From the NCBI GenBank assembly GCA_038230835.1, contig JBBRMM010000001.1:62001-126000 (forward strand): a DNA stretch of 64,000 bases, in the 5' to 3' direction. Shown piece by piece: positions 33,416-42,115 of the stretch. This stretch comes from DASUHT01 sp038230835 (GTDB lineage: Bacteria; Actinomycetota; Thermoleophilia; Gaiellales; JAICJC01). The first letter of the stretch is position 1, and each line of letters starts with the position of its first letter. Position numbers and translations under genes: made by a program. The notes under the pieces were generated by a model. It saw nothing but the letters and a program-made list of their open reading frames with translations, made no database searches and was not told the DNA's origin.

Positions 33416-34524
33416 GTCCGCTCCCGATCGTCGGGCACGTGCTCGCCGAGCATCGCCGCGAGCTTGTCGCGGGCGGCTTCAGCCGGTTCGTCCTCGACGA
33501 TCCGCGCACGTCCCCGTACCATCTCGGCCAGCGCCCAGAACGCCACACCGTCGCCGTAGGACAGGCAGCGGCCGCGGTGCCAGAACACGTCAGCGGCGAG
33601 GCCGTCCACGTACTTTTCGAACTCCCAGGAGAGCCGGGTCTTGCCCAGCCCCGCGGCACCGGACACGAGCACGAGGTGCGCGCGGCCGTCGACCGCGGTG
33701 GCCTGGAACAGATCCTTGACCAGCCGCAACTCGCGCTCGCGGCCGACGAAGGGCGGCTCGACACCGGCGTAGCGGCCCTCGCCGCGCCGGTTCGCGAGCA
33801 CCCGCAGGGCCGTGTGCAAGGTGATCGGCGCGGACTTTCCCTTGAGTTCGAAGCTGCCGGCCTCCGCCGTGGCGATCGCGGTCGTGATCATGCGGTCGGT
33901 GGTCGCGTCGACGAGCACGCTTCCGGGCTCCGCGGCGGCCTGCATGCGCGCGGTCGTGTTGACCATGTCCCCGGCCACCATGCCGTGGCCTTCCGCCCCG
34001 ACGGTGACAGCGGCCTCGCCGGTGGACACGGCGGCTCGCACCGCGAGCTCGAACCCGGTCGTGCGGCCGAGCACCGCCACCGCGTCGACCAGCTCGAGCG
34101 CCGCCCTCACCGCCCGCTCGGCGTCGTCCTCCTGAGCCACGGGCGCTCCCCAGACGGCGACCACGGCGTCGCCGATGAACTTCTCCAGTGTGCCTCCGTG
34201 GCCGGCGATCACGTCCCGCGCGACCTCGAAGTAGCCCGCCAGCAGCTCGCGCACCTCCTCGGGGTCGCGGGACTCCGAAAGCGGTGTGAACCCGACCAGG
34301 TCAGCGAACAGCACCGACACCATCCGTCGCTCGGCCACGGCCGGTGCGGCCCCGGCGCCCTGGGTGGCAGCCGTCTGCAGATCCGTGCCGCACGCTCCGC
34401 AGAAGTGATCCTCCGGGTCGTTCTCCGCGCCGCACGACGGACAGGCAAGGCTCAGCTGCGCGCCGCAGCGACCGCAGAAAAGGCGGCCGGGCCGGTTCTC
34501 ATGGCTGCACGCGGCACAGAGCAC
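33313..34524 (-). CDS. class III cyclase and P-loop part of a frameshifted regulator
   Basis: The N-terminus has two zinc ribbons (CAACSHENRPGRLFCGRC; CPSCGAENDPEDHFCGAC). A class III nucleotide cyclase domain follows with both metal-binding Asp residues (LFADLVGFT; FIGDAVVAVWG), the Lys of GGTLEKFIGD and the NTTAR motif, so it may be active. Next comes an AAA/STAND P-loop, SGAAGLGKTRL. After RERTWVEPAL the frame slips: reading on as RHLLGLEEL in the next frame restores the family sequence, so one base seems to be missing near 33395-33400. The whole protein would be about 1165 residues. It could signal through cAMP/cGMP and act as a transcription or stress regulator. Confidence 0.7.
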   Translation of the reverse strand: MLCAACSHENRPGRLFCGRCGAQLSLACPSCGAENDPEDHFCGACGTDLQTAATQGAGAAPAVAERRMVSVLFADLVGFTPLSESRDPEEVRELLAGYFEVARDVIAGHGGTLEKFIGDAVVAVWGAPVAQEDDAERAVRAALELVDAVAVLGRTTGFELAVRAAVSTGEAAVTVGAEGHGMVAGDMVNTTARMQAAAEPGSVLVDATTDRMITTAIATAEAGSFELKGKSAPITLHTALRVLANRRGEGRYAGVEPPFVGRERELRLVKDLFQATAVDGRAHLVLVSGAAGLGKTRLSWEFEKYVDGLAADVFWHRGRCLSYGDGVAFWALAEMVRGRARIVEDEPAEAARDKLAAMLGEHVPDDRERTWVEPALDTCWGSRNWTERTAAGCSRPGGCSSNG

Positions 34525-34682
34525 GAGTCAAGCGTAGAACAACCACGGCGGTGAGGCGGCTCCCGAGGCCTCCCGGCGGAGTCGGAGGCAGTGGCGCCAC
34601 CCGCGACGTGCCTCTCGACGAGACACCGCGACCACGAGCCGCAACCCCGCGCGGGAGGCCGTTCGGCACCCACGGCTCTCAG

Positions 34683-34711
34683 TTGCGGCCCCGGTGTGGC
34701 TCGGGTAGTGT
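34683..34711 (+). promoter_or_regulatory. promoter of the str-S10 cluster (rpsL)
   Basis: TTGCGG (34683-34688), a 17 bp spacer and TAGTGT (34706-34711), 67 bp before rpsL. It lies in the divergent region (34525-34778) between the cyclase gene and rpsL; the rest of that region shows no further feature I can support. Confidence 0.5.
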
Positions 34712-34778
34712 TCTCCGTCGCGGCCGGATTCCGGCCGGTCCTTTTCTGCGCCCTCGACCAGAGAGCTCTGCACAGCGT

Positions 34779-35153
34779 ATGCCTACGATCAATCAGCTCG
34801 TTCGAAAGCCCCGGGTCAAGGTCTCGTCCAAGACGAAGACCCCACACCTGCACGGCGCCCCGCAGAAGCGCGGGGTGTGCACGCGCGTGTACACGACCAC
34901 GCCCAAGAAGCCGAATTCGGCTCTGCGCAAGGTGTGCCGCGTTCGCCTGACCAACAACATGGAGGTCACGGCCTACATCCCGGGCATCGGGCACAATCTT
35001 CAGGAGCACTCGGTGGTGCTGATCCGTGGCGGCCGCGTGAAGGATCTCCCCGGCGTGCGCTACAAGGTGATCCGCGCCGCCCTGGACACGTCGGGCGTGG
35101 GCGACCGCAAGCAGGCCCGCTCCAAGTACGGCGCCAAGAAGGCCGGTTCCTAG
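34779..35153 (+). CDS. rpsL: 30S ribosomal protein S12
   Basis: A 124-residue decoding-centre protein. It holds TPKKPNSALRKVCRVRLTNN and the streptomycin-related lysines: Lys43 of TPKKPNSA and the later KDLPGVRYKV are the wild-type forms. Start ATG 34779. First gene of the str operon; rpsG begins 2 nt after its stop. Confidence 0.98.
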   Translation: MPTINQLVRKPRVKVSSKTKTPHLHGAPQKRGVCTRVYTTTPKKPNSALRKVCRVRLTNNMEVTAYIPGIGHNLQEHSVVLIRGGRVKDLPGVRYKVIRAALDTSGVGDRKQARSKYGAKKAGS

Positions 35154-35155
35154 CC

Positions 35156-35626
35156 GTGCCCCGCCGAGCAGAGATCTCTCCCCGCACGCTCCTCCGCGAC
35201 CCGGTGTACGACTCGACGCTGGTGACGCAGGTCATCAACCGGGTCATGCTGGACGGCAAGAAGTCGGTCGCCGAGCAGATCGTCTACCAGGCGCTCGAGA
35301 GCGTCGGGCAGAAGACCGGCCAGAGCCCGGTCGAGGTGCTCGAGCGCGCCGTCAAGTCGGTGACGCCTGTGCTCGAGGTTCGTTCGCGGCGCGTGGGCGG
35401 AGCCAACTACCAGGTGCCGATCGAGGTCCCTCAGCGACGAGCGCGGACGCTCGCGGTGCGCTGGCTGATCTCCTTCGCGCGCCAACGCCGTGAGAAGGAG
35501 ATGTTCGACAAGCTCGCCGGCGAGATCATGGATGCGACCAACCAGCAGGGCGGGGCATTCAAGAAAAAGGACGACATGTACCGGATGGCGCAGGCCAACA
35601 AGGCCTTTGCGCACTATCGCTGGTAG
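35156..35626 (+). CDS. rpsG: 30S ribosomal protein S7
   Basis: A 156-residue primary assembly protein of the 30S head, with PRRAEISPRTLLRDPVYDST, RRVGGANYQVPIEV and RKKDD-like C-terminal residues (AFKKKDDMYRMAQANKAFAH). Start GTG 35156, which gives the usual VPRR N-terminus. fusA follows after 15 nt. Confidence 0.98.
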   Translation: MPRRAEISPRTLLRDPVYDSTLVTQVINRVMLDGKKSVAEQIVYQALESVGQKTGQSPVEVLERAVKSVTPVLEVRSRRVGGANYQVPIEVPQRRARTLAVRWLISFARQRREKEMFDKLAGEIMDATNQQGGAFKKKDDMYRMAQANKAFAHYRW

Positions 35627-35641
35627 GGGTGTAAGGACGAC

Positions 35642-37750
35642 GTGGCAGTAACGCAGACACAGACCGGCACACGCGTGCCCAGGATGGACGAGCTCGACCG
35701 CGTCCGAAACATCGGCATCATGGCCCACATCGATGCCGGTAAGACGACGACCACCGAGCGCGTCCTCTACTACACCGGCCGCAACCACAAGATGGGCGAG
35801 GTGCACGAGGGCGCGGCGACGATGGATTGGATGGTGCAGGAGCAGGAGCGCGGGATCACCATCACGTCGGCGGCGACCACGTGCTTCTGGCGGGACTCTC
35901 GCATCAACATTATCGACACGCCCGGGCACGTGGACTTCACTGTCGAGGTCGAGCGCAGCCTGCGCGTGCTGGACGGCGCGGTGGCCCTCTTCGACTCGGT
36001 CGCCGGCGTCCAGCCGCAGTCCGAGACCGTGTGGCGCCAGGCAGACAAGTACGCCGTGCCGCGGATTGCGTTCATCAACAAGATGGACCGTACCGGCGCC
36101 GACTTCTTCAACGCCGTGCAGACGATCATCGACCGCTTGGGCGCGCGCCCGGTGCCGGTGCAGATCCCGATCGGGGCCGAGGACAACTTCCAGGGCCACG
36201 TCGACCTGGTCGCGATGCGCGCGATCCGCTACGTCGACCCGCTGGGCCAGAGCTGGGAAGAGGACGAGATCCCGGCAGAGCTGCGGGAGCAGGCCAAGCA
36301 GTACCACCACGACCTGATGGAGGCCGTGGCGGATCACGACGAGGACATCATGACGGCCTTCCTCGAGGACGAGCCGGTCGAGCCCGAGCAGCTGCGCGCG
36401 GCCATCCGCAAGGCCACCCTCGACCTCTCGATCGTTCCCGTCCTGCTGGGATCGGCGTTCAAGAACAAGGGCGTGCAGCCGCTGCTGGACGCGGTGGTGG
36501 ACTATCTGCCGTCCCCGCTCGACGTCGCTGCGGTGGTCGGCACCGACCCCAAGGACGGGAGCGAGGTCGTGCGCCGCGCCGACCTGGGTGAGCCCTTCTC
36601 GGCGCTGGCCTTCAAGGTCATGTCCGACCCCTTCGTCGGCAAGCTGACCTACTTTCGGGTCTACTCCGGAAAGCTCAACTCCGGTTCGTACATCCTGAAC
36701 ACCTCGACCGGCCGCAAGGAGCGGGTGGGGCGCATCCTGGAGATGCACGCCAACCACCGCGAGGACGTCGAGCAGATCGCCGCCGGCGCGATCGCGGCCG
36801 CGGTCGGGCTCAAGCAGACCACCACCGGCGACACTCTGTGCGACCCCGACAACCCGGTGCTGCTGGAGTCGATCGACTTCCCCGACCCGGTGATCGACGT
36901 GGCCGTGGAGCCCAAGACCAAGGCCGATCAGGACAAGCTGTCGGCCGCTCTCCAGCGGCTTGCGGAGGAGGACCCGACCTTCCGCGTGCGCACCAACGAG
37001 GAGACCGGCCAGACCATTATCGCCGGCATGGGCGAGCTGCACCTGGAGATCATCGTCGACCGCCTGATGCGCGAGTTCAAGGTGGACGCCAACGTCGGGC
37101 GGCCTCAGGTGGCCTACCGCGAGACGGTCCGAAACCCGGTCCAGAGCATCCACGGCAAGTTCGTCCGCCAGACCGGCGGCCGCGGCCAGTACGGGCACGC
37201 GGTGATCGACATGGAGCCCAACCAACAGGGTGGGGGCTACGAGTTCGAGAACAAGATCGTCGGCGGCGCCGTGCCCAGGGAGTACATCAACTCGATCGAC
37301 GCCGGCATCCGCGAGGCGATGGAGTCGGGCGTGCTGTCCGGCTTCCCGGTGGTCGACGTCAAGGTGCGACTGGTGGACGGGTCATACCACGACGTCGACT
37401 CCTCGGAGATGGCTTTCAAGGTGGCCGGCTCGATGGCCTTCAAGGAGGCCGCCAAGCGCGCCAAGCCGGTGCTGCTGGAGCCGATCATGGCCGTCGAGGT
37501 GGTGACGCCCGAGGACTACATGGGCGACGTGATCGGCAACATCAACTCGCGCCGGGGGCAGATCGAGGGGATGGAGCCGCGAGGCAACGCCCAGGTGATC
37601 AAGGCGCGGGTACCGCTGGCTGAGATGTTCGGGTACGCGACTGACGTGCGCACCATGAGCCAGGGTCGTGCGACCTATACGATGCAGTTCCTTCATTACG
37701 CCGAAGTCCCGCATTCGATCGCCGAAAAGCTGACCGAGAACCAGGCATAG
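35642..37750 (+). CDS. fusA: elongation factor G
   Basis: A 702-residue translocation GTPase. G1 AHIDAGKTTT, the switch II motif DTPGHVDF and NKMD are intact, followed by domains II-V (HLEIIVDRL, RGQYGHAVIDM, GYATDVRTMSQGRATYTMQF). GTG start at 35642 with AAGGA 4 nt upstream. In the standard str order between rpsG and tuf. Confidence 0.98.
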   Translation: MAVTQTQTGTRVPRMDELDRVRNIGIMAHIDAGKTTTTERVLYYTGRNHKMGEVHEGAATMDWMVQEQERGITITSAATTCFWRDSRINIIDTPGHVDFTVEVERSLRVLDGAVALFDSVAGVQPQSETVWRQADKYAVPRIAFINKMDRTGADFFNAVQTIIDRLGARPVPVQIPIGAEDNFQGHVDLVAMRAIRYVDPLGQSWEEDEIPAELREQAKQYHHDLMEAVADHDEDIMTAFLEDEPVEPEQLRAAIRKATLDLSIVPVLLGSAFKNKGVQPLLDAVVDYLPSPLDVAAVVGTDPKDGSEVVRRADLGEPFSALAFKVMSDPFVGKLTYFRVYSGKLNSGSYILNTSTGRKERVGRILEMHANHREDVEQIAAGAIAAAVGLKQTTTGDTLCDPDNPVLLESIDFPDPVIDVAVEPKTKADQDKLSAALQRLAEEDPTFRVRTNEETGQTIIAGMGELHLEIIVDRLMREFKVDANVGRPQVAYRETVRNPVQSIHGKFVRQTGGRGQYGHAVIDMEPNQQGGGYEFENKIVGGAVPREYINSIDAGIREAMESGVLSGFPVVDVKVRLVDGSYHDVDSSEMAFKVAGSMAFKEAAKRAKPVLLEPIMAVEVVTPEDYMGDVIGNINSRRGQIEGMEPRGNAQVIKARVPLAEMFGYATDVRTMSQGRATYTMQFLHYAEVPHSIAEKLTENQA

Positions 37751-37776
37751 CGGGCCCGAAAAGGAGACCGGAAGAC

Positions 37777-38967
37777 ATGGCCAAGCAAAAGTTCGAGCGC
37801 AACAAGCCGCATCTCAACATCGGCACCATCGGTCATATCGACCATGGCAAGACGACGCTGACCGCGGCCATCACCAAGGTCCTGGCCGAATCCGGCACCG
37901 GAAGCGAGGCGACCAGCTTCGACCAGATCGACAAGGCGCCGGAGGAGAAGGAGCGCGGCATCACCATCAACTCCGCTCACGTCGAGTACGAGACGGCCAA
38001 CCGTCACTACGCGCACGTGGACTGCCCGGGGCATGCCGACTATGTCAAGAACATGATCACGGGCGCCGCCCAGATGGACGGTGCGATCCTGGTCGTGTCG
38101 GCCACCGACGGCCCCATGCCGCAGACCCGCGAGCACATCCTCCTGGCTCGCCAGGTGGGTGTGCCGTACATCGTGGTGGCGCTCAACAAGTCCGACGCCG
38201 TGGACGACGAGGAGCTGCTCGAGCTGGTCGAGCTCGAGGTTCGCGAGCTGCTCTCCAAGTACGAGTTCCCCGGAGACGACATCCCGGTCGTGCGCGTCTC
38301 GGCGCTCAAGGCGCTCGAGGGCGACGCCGCCTGGACGCCCAAGATCCTCGAGCTGATGCAGGCCGTGGACGACTACGTGCCCGAGCCCGAGCGCGACATC
38401 GACAAGCCGTTCCTGATGCCGATCGAGGACGTGTTCACGATCACCGGCCGCGGCACGGTGGCCACCGGCCGCGTCGAGCAGGGGGTCGTCAAGTCCGGCG
38501 AGGAGGTCGAGATCGTCGGGATCCACAAGGAGACCGCCAAGACCGTCGTCACCGGCGTCGAGATGTTCCGCAAGCTGCTCGACCAAGGTCAGGCAGGGGA
38601 CAACGTCGGCTGCCTGCTGCGCGGCGTCAAGCGCGAGGACATCGAGCGCGGCCAGGTGCTCTCCAAGCCCGGCTCGATCACTCCGCATACCGTGTTCGAG
38701 GCACAGGTGTACGTGCTCTCCAAGGACGAGGGCGGCCGGCACACGCCGTTCTTCAAGGGCTACCGCCCGCAGTTCTACTTCCGCACCACCGACGTCACGG
38801 GCGTGGTGGAGCTGCAGGAGAACGTCGAGATGGTGATGCCCGGCGACAACGCCGAGATGACGGTCGACCTGATTCAGCCGATCGCAATGGATCTCGGTCT
38901 GCGCTTCGCGATCCGCGAGGGCGGCCGCACCGTGGGTGCGGGTGCCGTGACCAAGATTCTCAAGTAG
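37777..38967 (+). CDS. tuf: elongation factor Tu
   Basis: A 396-residue GTPase that brings aminoacyl-tRNA to the ribosome. Motifs GHIDHGKTTL, DCPGHADYVKNMITGAAQMD, NKSD and the C-terminal VGAGAVTKILK are normal. AAGGAG lies upstream of the ATG. Only one tuf copy is visible in the window. Confidence 0.98.
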   Translation: MAKQKFERNKPHLNIGTIGHIDHGKTTLTAAITKVLAESGTGSEATSFDQIDKAPEEKERGITINSAHVEYETANRHYAHVDCPGHADYVKNMITGAAQMDGAILVVSATDGPMPQTREHILLARQVGVPYIVVALNKSDAVDDEELLELVELEVRELLSKYEFPGDDIPVVRVSALKALEGDAAWTPKILELMQAVDDYVPEPERDIDKPFLMPIEDVFTITGRGTVATGRVEQGVVKSGEEVEIVGIHKETAKTVVTGVEMFRKLLDQGQAGDNVGCLLRGVKREDIERGQVLSKPGSITPHTVFEAQVYVLSKDEGGRHTPFFKGYRPQFYFRTTDVTGVVELQENVEMVMPGDNAEMTVDLIQPIAMDLGLRFAIREGGRTVGAGAVTKILK

Positions 38968-38986
38968 GAACGGACGAACAACTACA

Positions 38987-39295
38987 GTGGCTCAGCAGAA
39001 AATCCGCATTCGGCTCAAGGGGTACGACCACACGCAGGTCGACCTGTCGGCGCGTTCGATCGTGGAGACCGCACAGCGGTCCGGCGCTTCCGTGTCGGGC
39101 CCTGTGCCCCTCCCCACCGAGAAGAACGTCTACTGCGTGATCCGAGGCCCCTTCAAGGACAAGGATTCGCGTGAGCACTTCGAGATCCGCACGCACAAGC
39201 GGCTGATCGACATCCACCAACCGACACCCAAGACGGTCGATTCGCTGATGCGGCTCGACCTGCCGGCGGGCGTCGACATCGAGATCAAGCTCTGA
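38987..39295 (+). CDS. rpsJ: 30S ribosomal protein S10
   Basis: A 102-residue protein of the 30S head that also binds NusG. Typical RIRLKGYDHTQVDLSARSIV and FEIRTHKRLIDI. Start GTG 38987. It begins the S10 part of the cluster, and its TGA overlaps the rplC ATG. Confidence 0.97.
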   Translation: MAQQKIRIRLKGYDHTQVDLSARSIVETAQRSGASVSGPVPLPTEKNVYCVIRGPFKDKDSREHFEIRTHKRLIDIHQPTPKTVDSLMRLDLPAGVDIEIKL

Positions 39296-39918
39296 TGGCG
39301 ACCAAGGGCATCCTCGGCACCAAGCTCGGCATGACGCAGCTGTTCGACAGCGAGTCCGGCAAGGTGACCTCGGTTACCGTGATCCAGGCTGGGCCGTGCC
39401 CGGTGGTCAGCGTGCGCAGCGCCGAGGTGGACGGCTACAGCGCCGTGCAGCTCGCATTCGGCGAGGTCAAGGAGCGCAAGCTGTCTCGGCCCGAGGTCGG
39501 GCACCTCAAACACGCCGGTGTCTCGCCGCATCGCCATCTGGTCGAGATCCGCGGGGCCGAGGGCCTCGCGGTGGGCGACTCGGTGACCGTCGAGGCGTTC
39601 GACGTCGGCGACCCGATCAAGGTATCGGGCACTTCCAAGGGCAAGGGCTTCGCCGGCACCATCAAGCGGCACAACTTCCACCGCGGCCCGGTCACCCACG
39701 GCTCGCACAATGTGCGCGCTCCGGGATCGATCGGCGCATCGGCATGGCCGGCGCGCGTCCGCAAGGGCGTCCGCATGGCCGGCCAGATGGGCAACAAGCG
39801 CGCTACCCAGCGTGGCCTGCGGGTGGTCGAGGTGGACGCCGAGCGCAATCTGCTGCTGGTCGCGGGCCCGGTGCCCGGCGCGACCGGCGGGCTACTCGAG
39901 ATCCGGAGCGACAGCTGA
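39295..39918 (+). CDS. rplC: 50S ribosomal protein L3
   Basis: A 207-residue protein reaching the peptidyl-transferase centre, with LGTKLGMTQLFD near the start and the loop KGKGFAGTIKRHNFHRGPVT. ATG 39295 overlaps the rpsJ stop by one base, and its own stop overlaps rplD in the same way. Confidence 0.97.
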   Translation: MATKGILGTKLGMTQLFDSESGKVTSVTVIQAGPCPVVSVRSAEVDGYSAVQLAFGEVKERKLSRPEVGHLKHAGVSPHRHLVEIRGAEGLAVGDSVTVEAFDVGDPIKVSGTSKGKGFAGTIKRHNFHRGPVTHGSHNVRAPGSIGASAWPARVRKGVRMAGQMGNKRATQRGLRVVEVDAERNLLLVAGPVPGATGGLLEIRSDS

Positions 39919-40538
39919 TGGCCGCCTTGAACGCCCCACTGCTCGGTGGCAGCACCAAGGCCAAGCTCGACGAGAGCACCTTCGGCGTCGCCCGAAACGA
40001 TGCGCTCGTGCACGAGGTGGTAAAGGCCGAGCTGGCCGCGCGCCGCCAGGGCACGCACTCGACCAAGACGCGCGGCATGGTTGCGGGCGGTCGGTCGAAG
40101 CCGTGGCGGCAGAAGGGCACCGGGCGTGCCCGCGCCGGCACCAGCCGATCGCCGCTGTGGACGGGTGGCGGAGTCACCTTCGGGCCGCATCCGCGCAGCT
40201 ACACGGGCAAGGTCAACCGCAAGGCCCACGTCAAGGCGCTGCGGATCGCACTCTCGGCGCACGTCGCCGGCGGTACGCTGGCGGCCGTGGACGGCTCTGC
40301 GTTCTCCGATCCACGCACGAAGCAAGCCGCCGAACTGGTCGCCGGCTGGCACGAGGGCGGGCCGTTGGTAGTCGTCGCCGCCCGGGACGAGGACGCCTTC
40401 GCGCGCTCCTTCCGCAATCTCGCCCGCACCCACGTGGTGGCTGTCGGCGAGCTCGAGGTGGCCGACGTGGTCTGGGCGCGGCGTGTGATCGTCTCCAAGC
40501 AGGCACTCAAGGCGCTCGAAGGCGGTGGCGGCGAATGA
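39918..40538 (+). CDS. rplD: 50S ribosomal protein L4
   Basis: A 206-residue protein lining the exit tunnel; the extended loop KPWRQKGTGRARAGTSRSPL then GGGVTFGPHPR is conserved. In some bacteria L4 represses this operon. TGATG overlap with rplC and ATGA overlap with rplW. Confidence 0.96.
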   Translation: MAALNAPLLGGSTKAKLDESTFGVARNDALVHEVVKAELAARRQGTHSTKTRGMVAGGRSKPWRQKGTGRARAGTSRSPLWTGGGVTFGPHPRSYTGKVNRKAHVKALRIALSAHVAGGTLAAVDGSAFSDPRTKQAAELVAGWHEGGPLVVVAARDEDAFARSFRNLARTHVVAVGELEVADVVWARRVIVSKQALKALEGGGGE

Positions 40539-40831
40539 ACGGCGATCCGCGCTCGGTGCTGATCGCTCCCGTGGTCTCGGAGAAGAGCTACGGCCTGATC
40601 GCCGACAGTCGCAAGTACACCTTCCGTGTCCACTCGTCGGCCCACAAGACCCAGGTGCGTCAGGCGGTGGAGCAGGTGTTCGGAGTGCACGTGACGGACG
40701 TCAACATCTCCAAGGTTCCCGCCAAGCCCAAGCGCCGGGGAGCCTTCGCGGGCACTCGGCCGGGATGGAAGAAGGCCGTCGTCACGGTAGCCGAAGGCCA
40801 GACAATCGAAGCATTCGGACCGGGAGTGTAA
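40535..40831 (+). CDS. rplW: 50S ribosomal protein L23
   Basis: A 98-residue protein at the tunnel exit, docking site for trigger factor and SRP. Motifs IAPVVSEKSYGL, KYTFRVHSSAHKTQVRQAVE and KRRGAFAGTRPGWKKA are typical. The ATG at 40535 overlaps the rplD stop. Unlike its neighbours it is followed by a 157 nt gap. Confidence 0.96.
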   Translation: MNGDPRSVLIAPVVSEKSYGLIADSRKYTFRVHSSAHKTQVRQAVEQVFGVHVTDVNISKVPAKPKRRGAFAGTRPGWKKAVVTVAEGQTIEAFGPGV

Positions 40832-40988
40832 GGGTGTTGACCGTTCACATCACTGGCGCTTGGCGGCTGCAACGCGTCGCGGAGCGGCGTCCTCGAACGT
40901 CGCCGTGCAGAGCACTGTCGACGTCCTGCGTCCTAGCTCCACCCGCGTTTCGCTCGCCGGATCGCCAGCACGCGAGGTTCAAGGCTTA
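40832..40988 (+). other. unusual 157 nt gap between rplW and rplB
   Basis: Every neighbouring junction in the S10-spc cluster is a few nt or an overlap, so this gap stands out. It begins with TTGACC at about 40837 but I see no matching -10 box, and no conserved reading frame crosses it. It could be a leader, a processing site or recent insertion. Confidence 0.35.
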
Positions 40989-41831
40989 ATGGCTGTTCGG
41001 AAGTTCAAACCAACGTCGGCCGGGCGCCGCTTCATGTCGGTGTCCGACTTCGCCGAGATCACCAAGACCGAGCCCGAAAAGACGCTGCTCGCGCCGATCC
41101 ACAAGCACGGCGGGCGTAACAACAACGGCCGCATCACCACCCGTCATCAGGGCGGGGGCCACAAGCGGCGCTACCGGCTGATCGATTTCAAGCGCACCAA
41201 GGACGGCGTGCCGGCCAAGGTGCACTCGATCGAGTACGACCCCAACCGGTCGGCGCGGATCGCGCTGCTGCACTACTCCGACGGCGAGAAGCGCTACATC
41301 CTGGCGCCGGTGCGGCTGCGCGTCGGGCAGACCGTGGAGTCGGGCGCCGCGGTTGACATCAAGCCTGGTAACGCGATGCCGCTGTCGGCGATGCCCACCG
41401 GCACGACGGTGCACAACATCGAGCTTCGGCCCGGTCAGGGCGGCAAGATGGTGCGCTCGGCGGGCGGGTCGGCCCAGTTGGTCGCCAAGGAGGGCGGCAT
41501 GGCACTCCTGCGGCTGCCCTCGGGCGAGATGCGCCGGGTGCCCGACGTGTGCCGCGCCACAGTTGGCCAGCTCGGCAACGTGACCCATGAGATCGAGTCC
41601 GGGGGCAAGGCGGGCCGCTCGCGCTGGAAGGGCAAGCGCCCGACCGTCCGCGGTACCGTCATGAACCCGGTCGACCATCCGCACGGCGGCGGCGAGGGCA
41701 AGAACAAGGGCAGCCACCCGGTGACTCCGTGGGGCAAGCCGACGCTCGGGTTCCGCACGCGCAACAAGAAGAAGGCGTCGACCCAGGACATCGTCCGGGC
41801 GCGCAAGAGGGGCAAGGGGAAGCAGCGATGA
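40989..41831 (+). CDS. rplB: 50S ribosomal protein L2
   Basis: A 280-residue core protein near the peptidyl-transferase centre; the conserved loop MNPVDHPHGGGEGK with its key His is intact. Starts MAVRKFKPTSAGRRFM at ATG 40989; an upstream in-frame TTG at 40860 would add a non-conserved extension. Stop overlaps rpsS (ATGA). Confidence 0.97.
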   Translation: MAVRKFKPTSAGRRFMSVSDFAEITKTEPEKTLLAPIHKHGGRNNNGRITTRHQGGGHKRRYRLIDFKRTKDGVPAKVHSIEYDPNRSARIALLHYSDGEKRYILAPVRLRVGQTVESGAAVDIKPGNAMPLSAMPTGTTVHNIELRPGQGGKMVRSAGGSAQLVAKEGGMALLRLPSGEMRRVPDVCRATVGQLGNVTHEIESGGKAGRSRWKGKRPTVRGTVMNPVDHPHGGGEGKNKGSHPVTPWGKPTLGFRTRNKKKASTQDIVRARKRGKGKQR

Positions 41832-42112
41832 GCCGATCGAGCAAGAAGGGGCCTTTCGTGGACCCCAAACTGATGAAGCGGGTCGAGGAGATGAACGAGT
41901 CGCGCCAGAAGCGCATGCTGAAGACCTGGTCTCGCAGCTCGACCATCTTCCCGGAGTTCGTCGGCCACACGATCGCCGTGCACGACGGCCGCAAGCATGT
42001 GCCCGTCTTCGTCTCCGAGTCGATGGTCGGCCACAAGCTGGGCGAGTTCGCCCCCACCCGCACCTATCGCGGTCACGGCAACGACCGCACGTCCAAGATG
42101 AAGGGTCGCTAG
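41828..42112 (+). CDS. rpsS: 30S ribosomal protein S19
   Basis: A 94-residue 30S-head protein: MSRSSKKGPFVDPKLMKRVE, then RSSTIFPEFVGHTIAVHDGR and GEFAPTRTYRGHG. ATG overlaps the rplB stop; rplV starts 3 nt after it. Confidence 0.97.
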   Translation: MSRSSKKGPFVDPKLMKRVEEMNESRQKRMLKTWSRSSTIFPEFVGHTIAVHDGRKHVPVFVSESMVGHKLGEFAPTRTYRGHGNDRTSKMKGR

Positions 42113-42115
42113 CCG

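Noticed and set aside
40860..40988. N-terminal extension of L2 from TTG 40860
   Set aside because: The extension matches nothing in L2, whose conserved N-terminus starts at ATG 40989.
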